From Brachypodius melanocephalos (lineage: Eukaryota; Chordata; Aves; Passeriformes; Pycnonotidae), in NCBI GenBank assembly GCA_013398615.1, contig VZSR01001685.1, forward strand, positions 1,076,517-1,140,516: a stretch of 64,000 bases of DNA, in the 5' to 3' direction. Below are positions 50,315 through 63,066 of this stretch, one piece after another. A program made the translations under genes and the position numbers. The notes under the pieces are model-generated. The model was given only the letters and a program-made list of their open reading frames with translations. It made no database searches and had not been told where the DNA came from. Within the stretch, counting starts at the first letter, position 1; every line of letters begins with the position of its first letter.

Positions 50315-53300
50315 TTATTGACTGTGCTCCTAGTTGCAGTAAAATCATTCCTGGTATACATCTCTGTTCTGATCTATTTGCTTATTTCTCTTCTGCAGTC
50401 TTTAAGCTTGATCGTTGCAATAATTATATTGCATAGCTTTATTGCACCATTTCTTTTAAGATATATAAGCTCAATATAAAATTACTACAATAGAAAAAGG
50501 TAAAATATTAAATGCACATGCAGGGTCCAACCCTGTCTGATAAAATGGGGGAAAAAAACCCTCAAAGTAGACCTAAATATGCTTTTGCACATGTTGTGAC
50601 AATTCAAACTACAGTAATGCATGGTTCTCAGTGAAATATAAAGTTGCAAGGATGTTCTTAACAGTGCAAGAAGTAAGAAGGAAACAGATGAATCCAGAAA
50701 TTTTGTCAGTGCAAGTGCCACAGAGCATTCCACATTCTCTCTCCAAAGTGTTGGAAGAGCAAGAAATCGCACCCATCAAAAAGTGAATTGGCCATTTGCA
50801 ATGAAAACTTGGGACAGTCTATGGTTATACAAAATGAGATAGTGGTGCTATATTTAATGAAATACTAATAATCCTCTGGAGAGGAGGAAATGTTAAGACT
50901 TTATCAGGGAATATCTTTGAACATGACATAGAGAGTGGTTAAAGTCATTATTAAACTACCCAATTGTTTATTTGCTTATTCATTTATTCAAGTCAAAAAG
51001 AAAAGCTTGTCACTAAATATTTTTCTTTTAGATTATCAGTCTTTCTGGAATGAGTTACAAAATGTCAAAAAAGTTCATTTATTCAAGTAGTCTCACTGAG
51101 CACTTAAGGAATTTTGCTTCTAGACTTAGCATAAAAGATGAAAGCAATTATATTTAAAATTGGTGGTTAGCCTCCATGAGCTCTCATCTATGCCTCTGCC
51201 GTATTCCAAAGATTGTCTTTTCTTTACTTCCTTCTAAAATAATCTGGAATTGCTCTTTGCAGATGCAAATACTTTCAATATTTTTTAACATGATAAAGAA
51301 ATCATATTTGCAAGTCATCTCAAGAAAACATAATGGGGGAAACCAACCTGATGAAAAACAGCTTTTCTTTATATCCAACTCTAATTTACAATTACTTTAC
51401 TTATAATTCTTTTATTTAAAATAAATTCCTAGAGCTGATGCCTCCAATACAGTAACAGCTGTTATTCTGTTAGAATAATTGTCCTAATAAAAGTTTCTAA
51501 GTACGAGCTGAAATAACTTCACACATATACAAGAGCAATTAAGAACATGGTCATACATATGATAACTGTAAGTTTCTCTTGCAATCAAAAAAAATTTGGT
51601 CCTAAAAGAAATTTTACACTTATTTCAAATATATAAATATGTATGTCAATTTGTCAACATTTTTACTCTGAGTGCTGTTATATACTTATTTGGGTAGAGG
51701 AACTACTTGAATAAAAAACGAGTGGATAAATGTAAAATATTCAATTCTCTTAATTCTGTGAGACAAAATGTAATAATAAACCTCATATACTAGAATAAAT
51801 GTGTATTTTACACACTATGTTCACCAGACAAGATGCAGAACACATACAGAGAGACTGATAGGGCTACACCTTTACCCTCTGCAGAATATTGCCTGGATTT
51901 TATTATCTATTGCACAATATTAGTGAGGGATTAGAATGAGTGCAGATGGCATTAAAATGCTAAAATTTGTTCTTCAACTATGAAGCTGACTTCACCCATG
52001 TTCTGAAAGTTCAACTATTTTTACTTAAAAGAGAGGTTTTTTTCCTATCAATTGTAACTTAATCAAAATATTAAACAACTATTTACATTTACAAATAAGA
52101 AAATCAGTCCAGATTTTTTCTTATTTTCTGTGTTCTGTGATACTGCCTGAGTTTTTCAGTAGTATACACAACAAAACACAGCAATAACAATGCACAGTGA
52201 GATGATTTAGGAATAGAATTTGGACTTAGGTCTGAATTATTTTGGTTTTATGAGTTTAATTCCAGCTTCTATAGCCTTTGCAAGTACCTTTGGGGTAGCT
52301 GCACTTCATGAATTTGTCAGATTCTGATTTCAATTACACTGCTATCAGGTTGGCATAATTTGCCAGATACTACACGTATAATTTCTGATTTACATTAATA
52401 TTAGTTTAGTAAGAAATAGTCCACAGTTATTCTGGAATGACTTTTTAAAATGCTTCATGCCTGTCAGCTAATTATGTCTTTGAAGGCTTATATTTTTAAC
52501 ACAATAGGCACTAAAGCATGCATTTATATAGTTATATTTTACATATATATTTGTTGAGGTTTCTTTTAATTCCTAAATTATAGAAGATTGTTCACACTTG
52601 CATATTATTGACTGGTGCTATTCCTCTTTAGTTCCAACAAAATTACAGAATGAATTTTAACAAGAAATGGTTATCATGATAGAAAGGAAGTTGTTGCAAG
52701 CTTTTCACTAAAATTATGTGCCATGAGGGAGAAAGCAGCAGAAAATAATGAGATAGAAGCTAATTCTTTAGTCACAAGAGTATGACTCCATTACCTTCTA
52801 GGTGTTATCTATCTTTACACCAACAATTAAAACCATTTCTACAGAATGCATAACATATTTAATTACTACTTTGGGGATTTATTTTAAAAACACATCCGAA
52901 GTAAAGATATGTAAACTAGAAAAGCAAGGACAGAGATTTTGTTGTCAGTATAACAGCTGAAGACCAGTTTATCAAAGATGGTGTCCCCACACAGAAGACA
53001 TAATTGCTGCTCTGAGAGAGTAACCCATGCAAAAGACTGATAAACTGGGGAAAAGTCTTCCAGAGCCTACACTTTTAGCATTTTCAACATACCAAAGTTA
53101 TGACTGAAGTTTGGGTGGTGTCTCGGTTCCGTGTATTCTTCCTGGAATTTACAAACACAGAACAAAAGTTGCAAGATATCATTATTAAGATTCCCCCAAG
53201 TTACCAAAGTTTCTTAAGTCCTTTATTGGTACTTATTTATAGGCGATCAGTGTTCTTCAGAAACAATTTATTAGCTTTTTTCATGTTACTTCTTTTTTAT

Positions 53301-53509
53301 TTTTCTTTCTGAAACCTTTAAGACAGTCGGTATGGCAATTAATTAAAGGTGCGATGGGAAAAAAACCACATTTAGGTGACAACAGAAATTTAGTAGGCTA
53401 TAACCAGACTCTGCAACTGAGATCCCCATTTTCATTAGGGCACTCATTGGTCTGAATGGTATTTTCAACAGGCAGCTTTTTTCACGTCTCTTTTCAGCAA
53501 TTTCCTAGA
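50315..53509. other. AT-rich non-coding DNA, no gene seen
   Basis: No gene or named repeat. Open frames are under 100 codons. Several TATATAT-like stretches occur (about 51625-51640 and 52525-52545). Confidence 0.6.
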
Positions 53510-53990
53510 AACATAGAATAATTTAGATTGAAAAAGACCTCTGAGTCACAGTCCAACTAACAAGGTAGCACAATTGTGTTCACCATTAAATCATATCCCC
53601 AGGTGCCACATCCATATGCTTTTTGAACACTTCCAAGGATGCTGATTCCACCACTTCTCNNNNNNNNNNNNNNNNNNNNNNNNNNNNNNNNNNNNNNNNN
53701 NNNNNNNNNNNNNNNNNNNNNNNNNNNNNNNNNNNNNNNNNNNNNNNNNNNNNNNNNNNACGAGCACTCCCAGGTCCTTTTCCACTGGGCATCATTCCAG
53801 CCATTGCACCCGGCCTGTAGCTCTGCCTGGGGTTGCTGTGACCCAAGGGCAGGACCTGGCTCTTGGTCCCATTTAACCTCATACCATTGCATGCAGCCCA
53901 CCAATTCAGCCTGTTCAGATCCCTCTGCAGAGCCTTTCAACCGCCCTTTCTTCACTTTCATGACCAGCTAAAAATAGTGGCCTTTCTAGG
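53510..53990 (-). mobile_element. CR1 LINE (minus strand) split by an assembly gap
   Basis: Left of the gap is the inverted 3' end: ACATAGAATAATTTAGATTG at 53510, then CCAGGTGCCACATCCATATG and TTTTTGAACACTTCCAAGGATG. Right of the gap, read on the minus strand, is the ORF2 end of the same family. A frame reads EKDLGVL near 53765-53785, and the plus strand contains GGGGTTGCTGTGACCCAAGGGC and TTTAACCTCATACCATTGCATG, which are inverted CR1 coding sequence. Both sides have the same orientation and are in the right order, so they are one element. The outer edge past about 53960 is uncertain. Confidence 0.85.
53660..53759. other. Assembly gap of 100 N
   Basis: Exactly 100 consecutive N, the usual placeholder for a gap of unknown size. 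It sits inside a CR1 element, between the ORF2 EKDLGVL motif and the 3' UTR. In intact CR1 these two points are roughly 500 bases apart, so the true missing length is probably greater than 100 bases if this copy is not deleted. Confidence 0.98.
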
Positions 53991-55249
53991 TTCAGAGCTT
54001 TGTACAGCTTTTCCAAATTTCAAGCAAGCTGCTGGAGCCTTCTTTGACTCCATTTTCACAAGCATCTATAGTATAGATCTTCACAAGCATCTTACCATTT
54101 GTCCTGACATCTTTGCTTGAAATACATCCTGTTGACAATACTGGCAGGCCAGTGCTTGGCAGCACTGGTTTTGGTTTCCAGTCCCTCGAAACACATTGAA
54201 ATGTTGGTGCTACATGTCCAATGATGTAGATTTTAAGGGTTACTTATATTAACCCTTTTAGTTAAAAAACATTTTTAATGACTACGAATTCATGTGGTCA
54301 CAGATGTAATCAGGGTCCTAAAAATAAAATCTACTTATCTATCTAAATGGATAAGGTTCACTGTGATTTTTAATGATAGTAATCTGAGTAATATTCAGAA
54401 ATATTAGTTTTATGGAGAAAAAAAACTTAAAGTCATTTTTTAAAAAAATTCAAAACTATGTAAGTTGATGTGCATTTATCTCATTTTTGATTCTACGTAC
54501 AAACAGGATAAAGTGATACTTAAGAGTACTTGCAGAGTATGACTGCAAGAAAAAAGGACAATATTTAAAAATAATAAACACAGGAAGCTTTATCAAAATA
54601 TATCTTGTTTAAACTGAAAGAATGTTTTTATTCAAAATTGTATTCAAACCGCTTAAAAATCCTATTTCTCATCATCTAGTGCATTATTAATCAAATAATT
54701 AAATCATAACTTTGTTTTGTACACGTATCAAACAAAATATTTTTTTCTTTCAGTTTTACAGCAGATTTTTCTCTGTGAACATCTAGTGCTGGATAGTTTT
54801 TTGGCATGAGCAGGTGGCTTTTGTATATCTATCAATATCAAAATAACATCAATAAAATGAATTAAACAGATTAAATTGTAACAGGAATACATTAGAGACA
54901 TTTCTTGTCTATATCAAAAATGTGCTCTGATTCCAGCTAAAGGCAAAGAAAACCTACCATTAGCATTTATGAGGTACACTAGACTCTAAAACTCATCACT
55001 ATAACAACCATATAATACAATACACACCTAAGAAAATACAGTGTATAATAGTATTTTTTAATGCTTTAAGAATATGAATAATCAGCTGAAGAATCCCATA
55101 AGCAGTTACTGCTTCCTATAGATTAATGAAGTTTCATGTTTTAATCAGAATCATCAAAGCTTCAGGACAAAGCATGAGGACTCCAGGAATGCTATAATAT
55201 GGGTGCTCAAAATTACAGCTTTTTATAAACTGCATACTGAGGAAAACAC
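53991..55249. other. Non-coding DNA, no gene seen
   Basis: AT-rich sequence with a small hairpin-like inverted repeat (AAGGGTTA at 54235-54242 and TAACCCTT at 54250-54257). No coding signal or named repeat is visible. Confidence 0.5.
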
Positions 55250-55853
55250 TTAAATAATTGAGGCGTTTTTCAAAACCTCAGTCAGAGTCTGTAAAGGATC
55301 TGTAGCAATGGTGGCTACTTCCTTTAATAGGTTTTGAATTCAATCTTAGGGACTGATACTGTGAGATCTCTTCCTACTCTGCCAGATTATCCTTCAGGAA
55401 CAATGTATATCACAGGGATTGTTTTCTGAGCATGATACATAGTCCTCTGATTTATCTGGATGTTTAGATTTCTTTGGCCTTTGATGTGCTCAGTCACAAG
55501 CAGAATTCTAGAGCAACAGCCATTTGTCACTGCTGTGACAGTACTGAAGCCATCAGCTCTAAGAATATCTCTCAGTGCTCCCATACACTTCATCCCTGCA
55601 AGCAGCGCTGACAAACAGCACAAAAGTGGCCCAGTGGCATTGATGCCTCCTGGGTCCTCAGCCCCACAGGTCACAAGTGTCCTCATGTGCAGGCACCAGT
55701 CCCAGAACTCATGCTTGTCACCTGTGGCGTGGTGATCCCCTGTCCATGGTCCTGATCGTGCAGATCCAACACAGAGCCACAGGTACCGGATTAGAGATTT
55801 TCGATGTTCAGCTTCTTCCAATGTAAAATCATCAGGGATAATTTTATCACAGT
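55250..55853 (-). pseudogene. Protein-like, damaged coding segment; family not identified
   Basis: On the minus strand an open frame runs from 55854 down to a stop at 55387-55389, about 155 codons. It is richer in G+C than its surroundings and has an ordinary protein composition, with several W, C, H and G residues, for example LIRYLWLCVGSARSGPW and EFWDWCLHMRTLVTCGAED. Its first possible codon follows TTTTCTTTCTTAAG, which resembles a splice acceptor, and there is no in-frame ATG near the start. After the stop the same frame reads on (GRDLTVSVPKIEFKTY), and a second frame continues to 55250 (LKEVATIATDPLQTLTEV). This suggests one stop and one frameshift in a once longer coding region. It may be a unitary or retro pseudogene, or a functional exon with assembly errors. 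No poly(A) tail follows. I do not recognise the protein. Confidence 0.5.
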
Positions 55854-57899
55854 CTTAAGAAAGAAAATATTCTTTTTCCACACAGACTTCTGATTTTTTT
55901 TTTTTTTTTTCCTATACACAGCATGTGGGAGTTTTTATCCTCAAATCTGCTGGGAGGGCAGCAGTGGAAAGTTTTGTTAGCATCTCTCAGCCAGTAAGAC
56001 AGCTCTGCTTTAACCCTCCATGCAAATGCTTTAGCACCTACCTCTTAAAACAGCTGTCATGTTCTCATGGGGTTTCTTCTGTGATTCTATTCCCTAATTT
56101 TCTTTATTATTAAGATTGAGAATCTGAGATATTTTGTGATTTCCCAGAAGTGATGGAAACCTGTGAGGCATATCTTTCACATTTATCATTAAATCCGATA
56201 GAAACGGATGTTAGAAAACATCTCTTACAATACCCTCTTAACTTTTCTGTATGTTAGAAAATGGAAATAACTTTAAACCTTCATATACTTCTCTGATAGC
56301 TTCCTGAAGTTTTTTTTTTTTTTTCCTTGATTAAGCAGTCTTCATAAGCCATCTGTCCTGCAGAAGGTGATGGCTTCTCTTTTTTTTTCCAGTGCTATAC
56401 CAACAACGAACATTTATAGATACAGTAAAAAAAATAATTTCCACTACTGAAGTGGCTTGATAACTCATTGTCAATTAGCAGTTTTGCCATTCCTTATCAA
56501 TGCGGTAACTTGCAAGGATTGTTTTGAGGTGTTAAACTTGGATGCAGAGATGTCAGGTTTTAGGTGTTAGATTTTTATATCACTTGTTCCTGGTATTTGT
56601 GACTGTTTTCCTCATTGATTCATTGACATATTTGGATTAGAATCTTTACAAAGATAGAATCATTTCCTGAAACAATTTTCCCACAGATTTTGTCCATAAA
56701 AGATCTTGTTACTGCTAAGTAGGTTATCTAAATTTTCTTCAGAACTAAATATACTATTCTGCATTTGCAAGCTACGGAAGCCTTCTCCTGAGTGTTCTTA
56801 CATTTATCTTGAGTATTCTTGAATAATTTTTTATTATCTTTTATTATATTAACTAAAGCAAAGGAGGGAGTGGTTTCAGCTACAAATACTTTATTTTATA
56901 TCTTGCACATTTTTTTACATTGCCTGGCTTCCATTCCTTTCTTAAATATTCCTTTCTTGTTTCCTTTTTTTTTTTAAACATAGCTTATGTTTTATTGCTG
57001 TAAGAATGATAAATATTCTTTTGTACAGAAACTGTTACTATTGATGTTGTTGTTCAACTTGAAACTTGGTCATTTAAATCAGAACCACAGACAATCGTTA
57101 AAATCCGTACAATATGGAGGGAAAATATAAAATTAAATAAATACTGTTTAACATGTATATGATAAATTATGAACCCCTCTGAAAGAAAAATCTTCATATT
57201 TGGAAACTAGAAATGCTTTTTAGAAAGGGATTTTGTGAACTGAAATTATTTCAGCCATTTTTTTAGTACATTTTTAGATGGAATCTTTGAGGGTAATTTC
57301 AGGCATGGATAAAAAGTAAGGATTGTGGGAACAGAGAGAGATTGAACCTGAGAATACAGAAACTGTAAATAATTTTTTAAAAATACAGTAAATTTAAAAA
57401 TAAACCCTCTAAATAATTATTGTTTAAAAAAATTAAATTACACATTTATTCCTACAAAGATTACAGATACAGACTAAGAAGGCCAATTCTAGCTCAGAGG
57501 AAAAATGCATATAGCCAACTAACAACAGAGCAAGTTTGACTCAAGTTAAACAAGCCTTAAGTTCTTTCCAGATTCTGCCAGAGTCAACAAAATATTTTTC
57601 CCCTATTATTTCTAGATATTATATTACTAATCTTCAAGTGGTTCTGTCCTCTTGAACTTTGGATACAGGAGTAAGTTCACTTTAATTATTCCAAAAGAAT
57701 CTGAAGTTTGAGTTGCTTGGATCCTTTGTACACACAATGTTCATGGTTATTAGGGTTCAAGTATAGTTTCTTCAGGAGTACACAAATCAACATCAGTCTC
57801 TAGGTCACTTTCAGGGGCCTTAGATTTTTAAAAAGTGGAGTGTTTGTCATCTGTTATAAATAAATTTCTAAATGAGCAAACAAAGCAAGAAACTGAAAG

Positions 57900-58060
57900 C
57901 AAATCTCCATACGCAATACTTCCAATATTATATAAATAATATTACATAATTCTAATAATTATATAAATAATTAGGAAAATGTATAGTAAATATAGACTAT
58001 AAAATTACATCAATAATAATTAAGTAGTTATATAATTATAATAAATATGGAAATACCCAA
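57900..58060. repeat. Very AT-rich low-complexity block
   Basis: Dominated by TATAAATAATTA-like words with almost no G or C. It looks like degenerate simple sequence rather than a defined repeat unit. Confidence 0.75.
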
Positions 58061-60741
58061 GTATCTCAAAATTATTTTAGACAAAGCTCAAAATAGTAAC
58101 TTCACACTTATAATAAATTTCAGGTTTATTTTTGCCTCCTTGTGTTATTTCTATTTAAGTTCAATTTAAGAAAATAATCCACTTTTAAAGTTCATTGTAT
58201 ATGAAAGTGCACGGAAAGCAAAATATGTAGATATTCTACTTTTTCAATAAGCTGATTTTTGTCATGTAATAACTGCTCAGCAATAGGAAATAGAAAGGAA
58301 CAGACTGAAGAATTACTGGAAAAAATTCAGCATCATATTCTTGTGTCTCTACAATTTTTGGCTTCTCTTATTCTGATTTGGATTTTTTCCTTTTATTTTT
58401 CTTTTTGTGTACATTGCGCTGCATGCAAAAGAAGAGTCTTTAATATATTGGTCCAATCCAAAAAGTAGTGAAGCATCACTCATATTGTTGTGGTCTGATC
58501 AATTTATTTTAATGAAGTAAGGAGTAATTTCACCAACCCTATAGATATATTAAAATTCACTCTATCAACACTTATTTTCCTACAAAGAATTGTGTACAAG
58601 CCTACATTTTTTCAGCCAGTAGTAATGCTCAATAAAGAAAGGCAGAAATTTGTAAGCTGAAATGTGAGGACTAGGAAGAGTCAGGTTCACAACTTTGTAC
58701 AAATTTTAAGGAAAAATATTTACTTCATAGAGAATGCTTTTTTCTGTCTTTTTTTTTATTATTCTAATAAGTTTTATTTATTTTAAATAGGAATACAAGG
58801 CAGATGAAGAAAGAAGGGAAAGCCTAAAATAATGCTTCTATTTGCATGTGTACCATTTTTAAAGCATACCAGAAGGTCCCAAAGAATTCCAGGGAGGTGC
58901 TAAGAGATGTCCATGAATTGCTCTCAAAGCTGGATGCTAGTGACAGCTCAGAAAAGTCACAAAATCAGCATCCAGCACACTTGTGAAGAAATATTTGGAA
59001 CCAAGAGTCTCTTGTTAACATTTTCAGGTGAACATGGTATGTGGTGGAAATGGTTACAGTCTTTAATTTTCATTATTTAAGTTTGTAATCTTTTAAGAAA
59101 CTCCTGTATTCTTTTTACAGTTTTAATAAGCTCTTCAGTGCCTTGCCATTTCTTCCTCCTGATACTTCATAATACAATTTACTTTCATAAGAATGAAAGA
59201 ACTGCCATGCATCATTAAATCAAAATTTCACCCAACTTGGAGTTCCATGTCTGACAGTGTCAATTAGTGTGTACTTAGGGAAAAGCACAGGAAACAGGAC
59301 AGGTATAACATGATTTTCCCTTGCAAAACCTTTAAAATAAGATTATCTTCAGCACAAGAAGATCCTTGTAATGCTTCTACTTCCAGTGCATGTGCCCTAG
59401 AAGATAAACAACAGTTTTCTTATCCACTTCAGAAGAGCAGAACCTTTGAAAGGGCAAAGAGCATCTCATTAAAATTGTTGAGAAAAAATATTTAGAAACA
59501 AAGTTACTCATAAGTGGTTGTTAGTATTCTTTTTTCAGAATTCAATATACAAAAAATCTTTATTCAAAGTAAGAGGCAATTTAACAATAAATCATATGAG
59601 GATTACCCCTTAAATTGACCAGAGAAAAACTGTTATATGAGACACAATTAACCTAGCCACTTACACCCAGATTTTGAATTAATGATTCTGTAAAACTGCA
59701 GCTGTTCCAGCAGTGGTTAGCTGAAATAAATAAAAAAGTTTGTCCACTTTAAATATGTGCAATACCTATTTCTCACTGCTTCATCTGAGTTTTTATTAAC
59801 TGGCACTGGTTATTAAAGTCTTATATAAAACAGACTTAAATTCAAATGCAGTGTTGTCCTCCATTTGGAATGACTCTTTAATTTCTTTTCAGTTATGAGT
59901 ATTTCTAGATGCAGCAGTATGAAACTTTGATTTCCTGAGATGACAGAATTATTTCATTCCATTTTGCAATTAAACCTCCAAATATTAAAGTTCTCAGAAG
60001 CAAATGTTAAAAACAAGTTATATTTCATATTGATTAAACTTTGAATATAAACAATGTTGAAATATTTTCTTTCATTTTGAAGCTTTTTTTTTTGAGGCAC
60101 AAAGTTACGTGCTTCAATACAGTTGAAAGAGGACATTTTCTTCACCTATTCTGTTTCTTGTTGCTAATAGAAAATATTGTATTTAGAATTAAATTTCTGA
60201 TTATGTCTTTTCTCTCTGTTTCTCTTATTTTTCGTTCCTGTCTCAATACTATAAATCTAAAATCTCCTGTCCTTTCCCACCCCACACATCAGGAAAGCAT
60301 CACTTCAATCTGTCACAAGCCCTGTCAGAACTGGGATGTGGAGGGTAAATAGGCATGTCTATTTGAGCAAAGGTGGCAAGGGATAATAGAGTTGGGAACT
60401 AAGGCTGCAGACTAAACCAAGATGCAGCTTGCTTAGCAAATAAGGCACAGAGACAGTTTCAGCTTATTTTAAAATCTGTCCAATAGCCTCTGTACAAATA
60501 CTTAGGGATCATGGGTTTTTGCTCCAGTCAAGTCTTCTTTTTCCTGCAGCAGCCAGTGACTGACTCTATGGGGAATTATTTCCTGATTACTGTGGAAAAG
60601 GCCATTCCACAGTCAGGCAATAGCTCACTGCAATGGGCCTGTTTAGCTTGAGAAAACTGGTGTGCAAGATTTAGAAAATCTTTGATGGAAATATAAAATT
60701 CAAGGCAATTAATGAAAACATAGTTAAAATCACTGCACGTG

Positions 60742-60768
60742 AAAAAAAACAAAAAAAACAAAAAAAAC
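60742..60768 (+). repeat. A8C simple repeat
   Basis: Three runs of eight A separated by C, then CCCC. It underlies a poly-phenylalanine-like minus frame that is not a gene. Confidence 0.85.
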
Positions 60769-62551
60769 CCCACCTCCTTGTAATATAATCAGATATTCTA
60801 GACAAAGGCAAAGCACTGAAACCAATGGTTGGATTTTTCTTTAATCTGGCTAAAGAATTAAATACCTAATTAAAATTCTCAGCCAATGCTATCTTAATTG
60901 ACTAATATATCATTCTGTTAACACTAATGGTAAATTAAATATGCTTGATCGATATTCAAACAATGAATTCTGGTTAATTGACGTTGATCTTAATGGGCAT
61001 TACTCTAAAATATTAGCTGATGTACATCCACAGCTGTAGAGATTACATACTACAATATAAATTTTCAGGATATCATTTGCAAGAAACATTAGTGAGTAGT
61101 TAGTGAGTTTTCCTTATATATGAAGAGGAATGGCAACCAGCCATCTCAGAAAATAAAATTAAATTATCCCCTTACCAATAATATATTATTTTCTTCATTA
61201 CATTGTTTCTCCTTTTCCTTTAAAGTGACTACTGTGAAAAATTAAATACTTCTAAATCATAATTTACAAACTCTGGCGTATTAGGCTCACATGCAAAATA
61301 AATTAAATGGATTAATGGAGAAAAACAATTACAGTAAAATGCAAGTAAGTACAGACAAAGAAAGTCATAGACTAAGGAATTGAGATCAGATACCCAAAGG
61401 TTGGATTCTAAAGACTCTTAATGCCCTCTGGAATGGAAGTCAGAGTCATTCCAGTTGGTATTTCCAAAAGGGAATAGCCACAATTAATATCTCATTTTCT
61501 AGCTGTTTGAGAGGAATCAGCTTCAAGGAAAAGATTATTCAATAGATGATCCCTAGCACTTTCTGAAATCCCTATCGCTGGTTATTTCCCTGTCAGGAAA
61601 TACAAAAAAATCATTGATTTCTAGTTTAAATTGTTTCATGGTAGATGACTAACAGAATCATGGCCTGAGAAGTCATCAGACATTTATTTGTACCCTATTA
61701 TTTAGATTACCGTAGCAGGTAAATTCTAAGAGCTCACCATTATCTTAATTAATGTTTTAAACAAGTTTAACATCTTACATTCTTTTGAGGAATATTTTAT
61801 TGTACATATAAACCCATATAGATATGCTAAGGCTCATTAATTTCATGAAAAAATCACGTCTACTGTTTCAGGGAACATCTCAAAAAGCCTCACAAAATAA
61901 GTGATAATCCTAACAAAAATGAAAATTAGGAGCAAATTTTCAAATTTGCAAAGCATGTCTTTCTACTAATAAGTAATGAGTGAGCAGAAAACAACTGTAC
62001 CAGAATTGAACCTAGAGCCAGTTGGCAATTATTTGGCTAAATTAACTCCACTTTGTCCAGAGGATAAATCCATATCTGATAATACAATGATCTAAACCAG
62101 CTGAAATAAAGAGAAGTCTTGCTAGCATAAGTGAAAGGAGACATTAGCAGAACCTCATTTGATACACTGAGAATTCAATTCACATTAGAGTCCATGGGTT
62201 TTAATTTTCCCCTGAAACACTGAAACGTGCAATTGAAGTTAAATTGAAATCTTCATAGAAGTCCCACATTGCAGCTCAGCAGTTATAGACACTTCTTACG
62301 GTAAAAACACATTATCTTGACTTCTTAATTTTCCTTTCTATCACCTCTTATCATGGCAACTTCAAACCAGCAGTAAGCCATGAGGCAGTGACACGGGAGA
62401 CCAAGGTCTGACCTCTCATTTTGCCACAAATTTTAAACGTCATCTTTGCCAACTCAGTTTGACTTCTCTTCATCCAAATTCACAAAGTCAGCTAGGCATC
62501 AAAATTTCATTTGATTGTAGTGAGAAATACGCTTCTAAAAATTTCTCTAAA

Positions 62552-63066
62552 TCTGAGGTCACTGCATCCAGATCTGGGGTCCCCAGCATAGGAAGGACAT
62601 GGACCTGTTAGAGCCAGTGTTGGGTATGGCCACTAAGATAATCACAGGATTAGAACAGCTCTCCCATGAAGCTGAGAGGGCTGGGGTTCTTCATCCCAGA
62701 GAAGAGAAGACTTTGGGGTAATCTCTTTCCAGCCTTCTAGTACCTAAGGAGGGCCTGAAAGCAAGACAGACAGATTTTTGCAAAGGCATTTAGTGATAGG
62801 ATAAGGGAAAATAGCTTCAAACTGAGAGTAAGTTTAGATTTAATACCAGGAAGAAATTTTTTGCTGAGAGGGTGTGGAGCATTTGAAGAGGTTGCCAAGA
62901 CAAGTTGTGAATGTTCCATCCCTCGAAGTGTTCAAGGCCAGGTTAGATGAGGTTCTGAGCCACCTGATAGTGGAATAGTGGGATTTCCCTCTGCCCGTAG
63001 CAGTGGGATTGGAACTAGATGATGGCTAAGATCCCTTCCAAACCAAACCATTCTATGATTTTATGA
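62552..63066 (+). mobile_element. CR1 LINE 3' end (plus strand)
   Basis: This is the longest ordinary CR1 3' end on the plus strand. It starts at CTGAGGTCACTGCATCCAGA and passes through TCTGGGGTCCCCAGCATAGG, AAGGACATGGACCTGTTAGA, GAGAGGGCTGGGGTTCTTCA, CCCAGAGAAGAGAAGACTTT, GGAAGAAATTTTTTGCTGAG and GTGTTCAAGGCCAGGTTAGATGAGG. It ends in the characteristic CCATTCTATGATTTTATGA at 63048-63066. It is 5'-truncated, as most avian CR1 copies are, and frameshifted. Confidence 0.92.

Larger units (their letters stand above)
55854..62551. other. AT-rich non-coding DNA, no gene seen
   Basis: No coding gene and no named repeat in 6.7 kb. Near its left edge are a 17-base T run (55894-55910) and CCTATACACAG, together resembling a plus-strand splice acceptor. 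A very AT-rich block lies at about 57900-58060 and an A8C-type simple repeat at about 60742-60768. The block at about 60850-61080 is dense in TTAATTG/TAATTGA words. Confidence 0.55.

Noticed and set aside
53557..53971. Open frames of 64-134 codons on both strands
   Set aside because: They cross the run of N and exist only because N codons are not counted as stops. The underlying DNA is CR1.
55889..55921. Plus-strand splice-acceptor-like sequence (17 T then CCTATACACAG) followed by a 62-codon frame
   Set aside because: T runs are common in this window and the following frame has no recognisable features; the neighbouring coding-like segment is on the opposite strand.
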